Source of the DNA: Elusimicrobiota bacterium
Lineage (GTDB): Bacteria > CG03 > SLGR01 > JAGXOG01
Direction: 5' to 3'
Assembly (NCBI GenBank): GCA_027858455.1
Contig: JAQICQ010000152.1
Location: forward strand, 1 to 6,765
Length of the DNA: 6,765 nucleotides
Made by a program: the position numbers and the translations under genes. The notes under the pieces are model-generated. The model saw only the letters and a list, made by a program, of their open reading frames with translations, was not told the DNA's origin and did not search any database. Shown here piece by piece: positions 5,932 to 6,765 of the stretch. Within the stretch, counting starts at the first letter, position 1. Each line of letters opens with the position of its first letter.

Positions 5932-6600
5932 TTATATAAAAAAATCATTTCCACAATTAAACAAATAATCTACGGCAGTTAAATTAGAAATAAATTCTCC
6001 GAAATTCTGTTTATACGGGAGAACTTTAAAATTTTGATATATCAATTCTATATTTTCTTGTTTAAATTTCTCTTCATCCATATAATCCTTACCCCCTCTG
6101 CCGCTTATATAACTATCAGCGTTTAATTCTTTACATATATCTATAATTCTCTGAGTACTTGAACTCTTTATCTTTAACTTGGAACTTAAAATATACGGAG
6201 TATCTATTTTAAAAATAGTTTTAAGAGTTTTTACTACAGCTATATTTAATGCCCCGAGGCAACTCCACTTGCGGGACAAAACTTCTTTTATTTCACTGAA
6301 ATATTCCTTAAAATTGTCTGTCTTCCTGTAATTATGTTTTATTGCTTTAATATGGTCATTTTGCCAATTAGCATCGTTATTGATTATTACTTCTTTTATT
6401 TTCTGAAAATATTTACCTTTTGTCAAGACAGGCACTGTCAGCCACATTGCTCCATCAGGAGTCTTAATTCTGTTGCGATTCTGAAATTCCCGTTTTTTAT
6501 ATTGCACATCATCCAAAAACACAAACTTATCAGCTCTGTTTATTTTGTCTAAATAACCGAGCCACGGCATATACTGAGGCTGATGTATAGCTATTTTCAT
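5932..6600 (-). CDS. WbqC-like family protein of polysaccharide loci
   Basis: This 222-residue soluble protein has the strong N-terminal signature of the WbqC-like family: MKIAIHQPQYMPWLGYLDKI (H6, Q7, P8, Q9, Y10, P12, W13, G15), then FLDDVQYKKREFQNRNRIK (28-46) and WLTVPV (53-58). Later family features are SGRGGKDYMD (166-175) and the C-terminal NFGEFISNLTAVDYLFNCG (199-217). The length is about normal for the family. Members sit in O-antigen and capsule clusters and have been linked to modification of amino sugars, but I know of no settled reaction for the family as a whole, so I assign none. The start lies two bases after the stop of the upstream glycosyltransferase. The nearest purine-rich site, GGAG, is rather far (13 bases), so translation may depend on the preceding gene. 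The neighbouring glycosyltransferase and the PIG-L deacetylase, which could expose a sugar amine, fit a role in amino-sugar modification. Confidence 0.9.
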   Translation of the reverse strand: MKIAIHQPQYMPWLGYLDKINRADKFVFLDDVQYKKREFQNRNRIKTPDGAMWLTVPVLTKGKYFQKIKEVIINNDANWQNDHIKAIKHNYRKTDNFKEYFSEIKEVLSRKWSCLGALNIAVVKTLKTIFKIDTPYILSSKLKIKSSSTQRIIDICKELNADSYISGRGGKDYMDEEKFKQENIELIYQNFKVLPYKQNFGEFISNLTAVDYLFNCGNDFFI

Positions 6601-6602
6601 TT

Positions 6603-6765
6603 TTACTTATATACTCCGTAAACTTTTATTAATCTGTCTATCATTACTTCAACAGAATAATTTTCTTTTGCTTCCCGGCGCGCAACGAGCCCCATCTTCT
6701 TAATCAGCTCCGGATTTTGAACTAAATAAAGAACTTTCTCATAAAGAGAACCCACGTTAAGATAC
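6603..6765 (-). CDS. Glycosyltransferase, C-terminal end (partial)
   Basis: Only the last 53 codons are inside the window. They read YLNVGSLYEKVLYLVQNPEL...MGLVARREAKENYSVEVMIDRLIKVY, matching the usual C-terminal helix pair of GT4-type (group 1) glycosyltransferases: an 'l.np.l...mg..aR' helix, then a '.fs...m...l..vY' helix that folds back on the N-terminal domain. The catalytic and nucleotide-binding parts (E-x7-E region) lie outside the window, so donor and acceptor are unknown. The stop TAA (6605-6603) is two bases before the ATG of the WbqC-like gene, so the two are co-transcribed. Confidence 0.78.
   Translation of the reverse strand, partial: YLNVGSLYEKVLYLVQNPELIKKMGLVARREAKENYSVEVMIDRLIKVYGVYK

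Noticed and set aside
1..6765. tRNA, rRNA, CRISPR arrays, insertion sequences, riboswitches
   Set aside because: I looked for cloverleaf-like segments, regularly spaced repeats, transposase motifs and long inverted termini and saw none; apart from the short gaps noted, the window is filled by coding sequence.

Overview
The window is AT-rich bacterial DNA (roughly one third G+C by eye). All ten genes I can support lie on the minus strand, so transcription runs from base 6765 down to base 1. The gene content (lipid-carrier sugar transferase, PIG-L deacetylase, WbqC-like protein, GT4-type glycosyltransferase, ExeA/exosortase-locus-type ATPase, HD-GYP and receiver proteins) suggests a Gram-negative or deep-branching candidate-phylum bacterium. 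The style resembles Omnitrophota-like genomes, but that placement is a guess from composition and gene style, not from a marker gene.

Layout in transcription order: (1) C-terminal end of a glycosyltransferase (6765-6603); (2) WbqC-like protein (6600-5932); (3) a 78-base gap, then a stand-alone double-receiver protein with a good ribosome binding site (5853-5101); (4) PIG-L/LmbE deacetylase (5104-4460); (5) MraY/WecA-family polyprenyl-phosphate sugar-1-phosphate transferase (4463-3345); (6) a highly charged coiled-coil protein of unknown function (3355-2402); (7) ExeA-like AAA+ ATPase (2409-1609); (8) HD-GYP phosphodiesterase (1612-647); (9) a 25-base perfect palindrome (601-577); (10) a 55-residue membrane protein (537-370); (11) the N-terminal part of an HprK-like P-loop kinase family protein, cut by the window edge just before its expected P-loop (about 356-1).

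Genes 3 to 8 overlap one another by 4, 4, 11, 8 and 4 bases, so they are almost certainly one translationally coupled operon. One reading is that the membrane transferase loads a HexNAc-1-phosphate on undecaprenyl phosphate. The PIG-L enzyme would deacetylate that or a related amino sugar, and the WbqC-like protein and glycosyltransferase would modify and extend it. The coiled-coil/ATPase pair would serve assembly or export. The double receiver and the HD-GYP enzyme would tie the process to phosphorelay and cyclic-di-GMP signals. The individual family calls are well supported by motifs; the joint pathway is inference.

The most interesting points are the coupling of a novel coiled-coil protein to an ExeA-type ATPase inside a glycan operon, the apparent split of an RpfG-like receiver/HD-GYP module into two cistrons, and a kinase-like gene that has no ordinary start codon in front of its conserved N-terminus.
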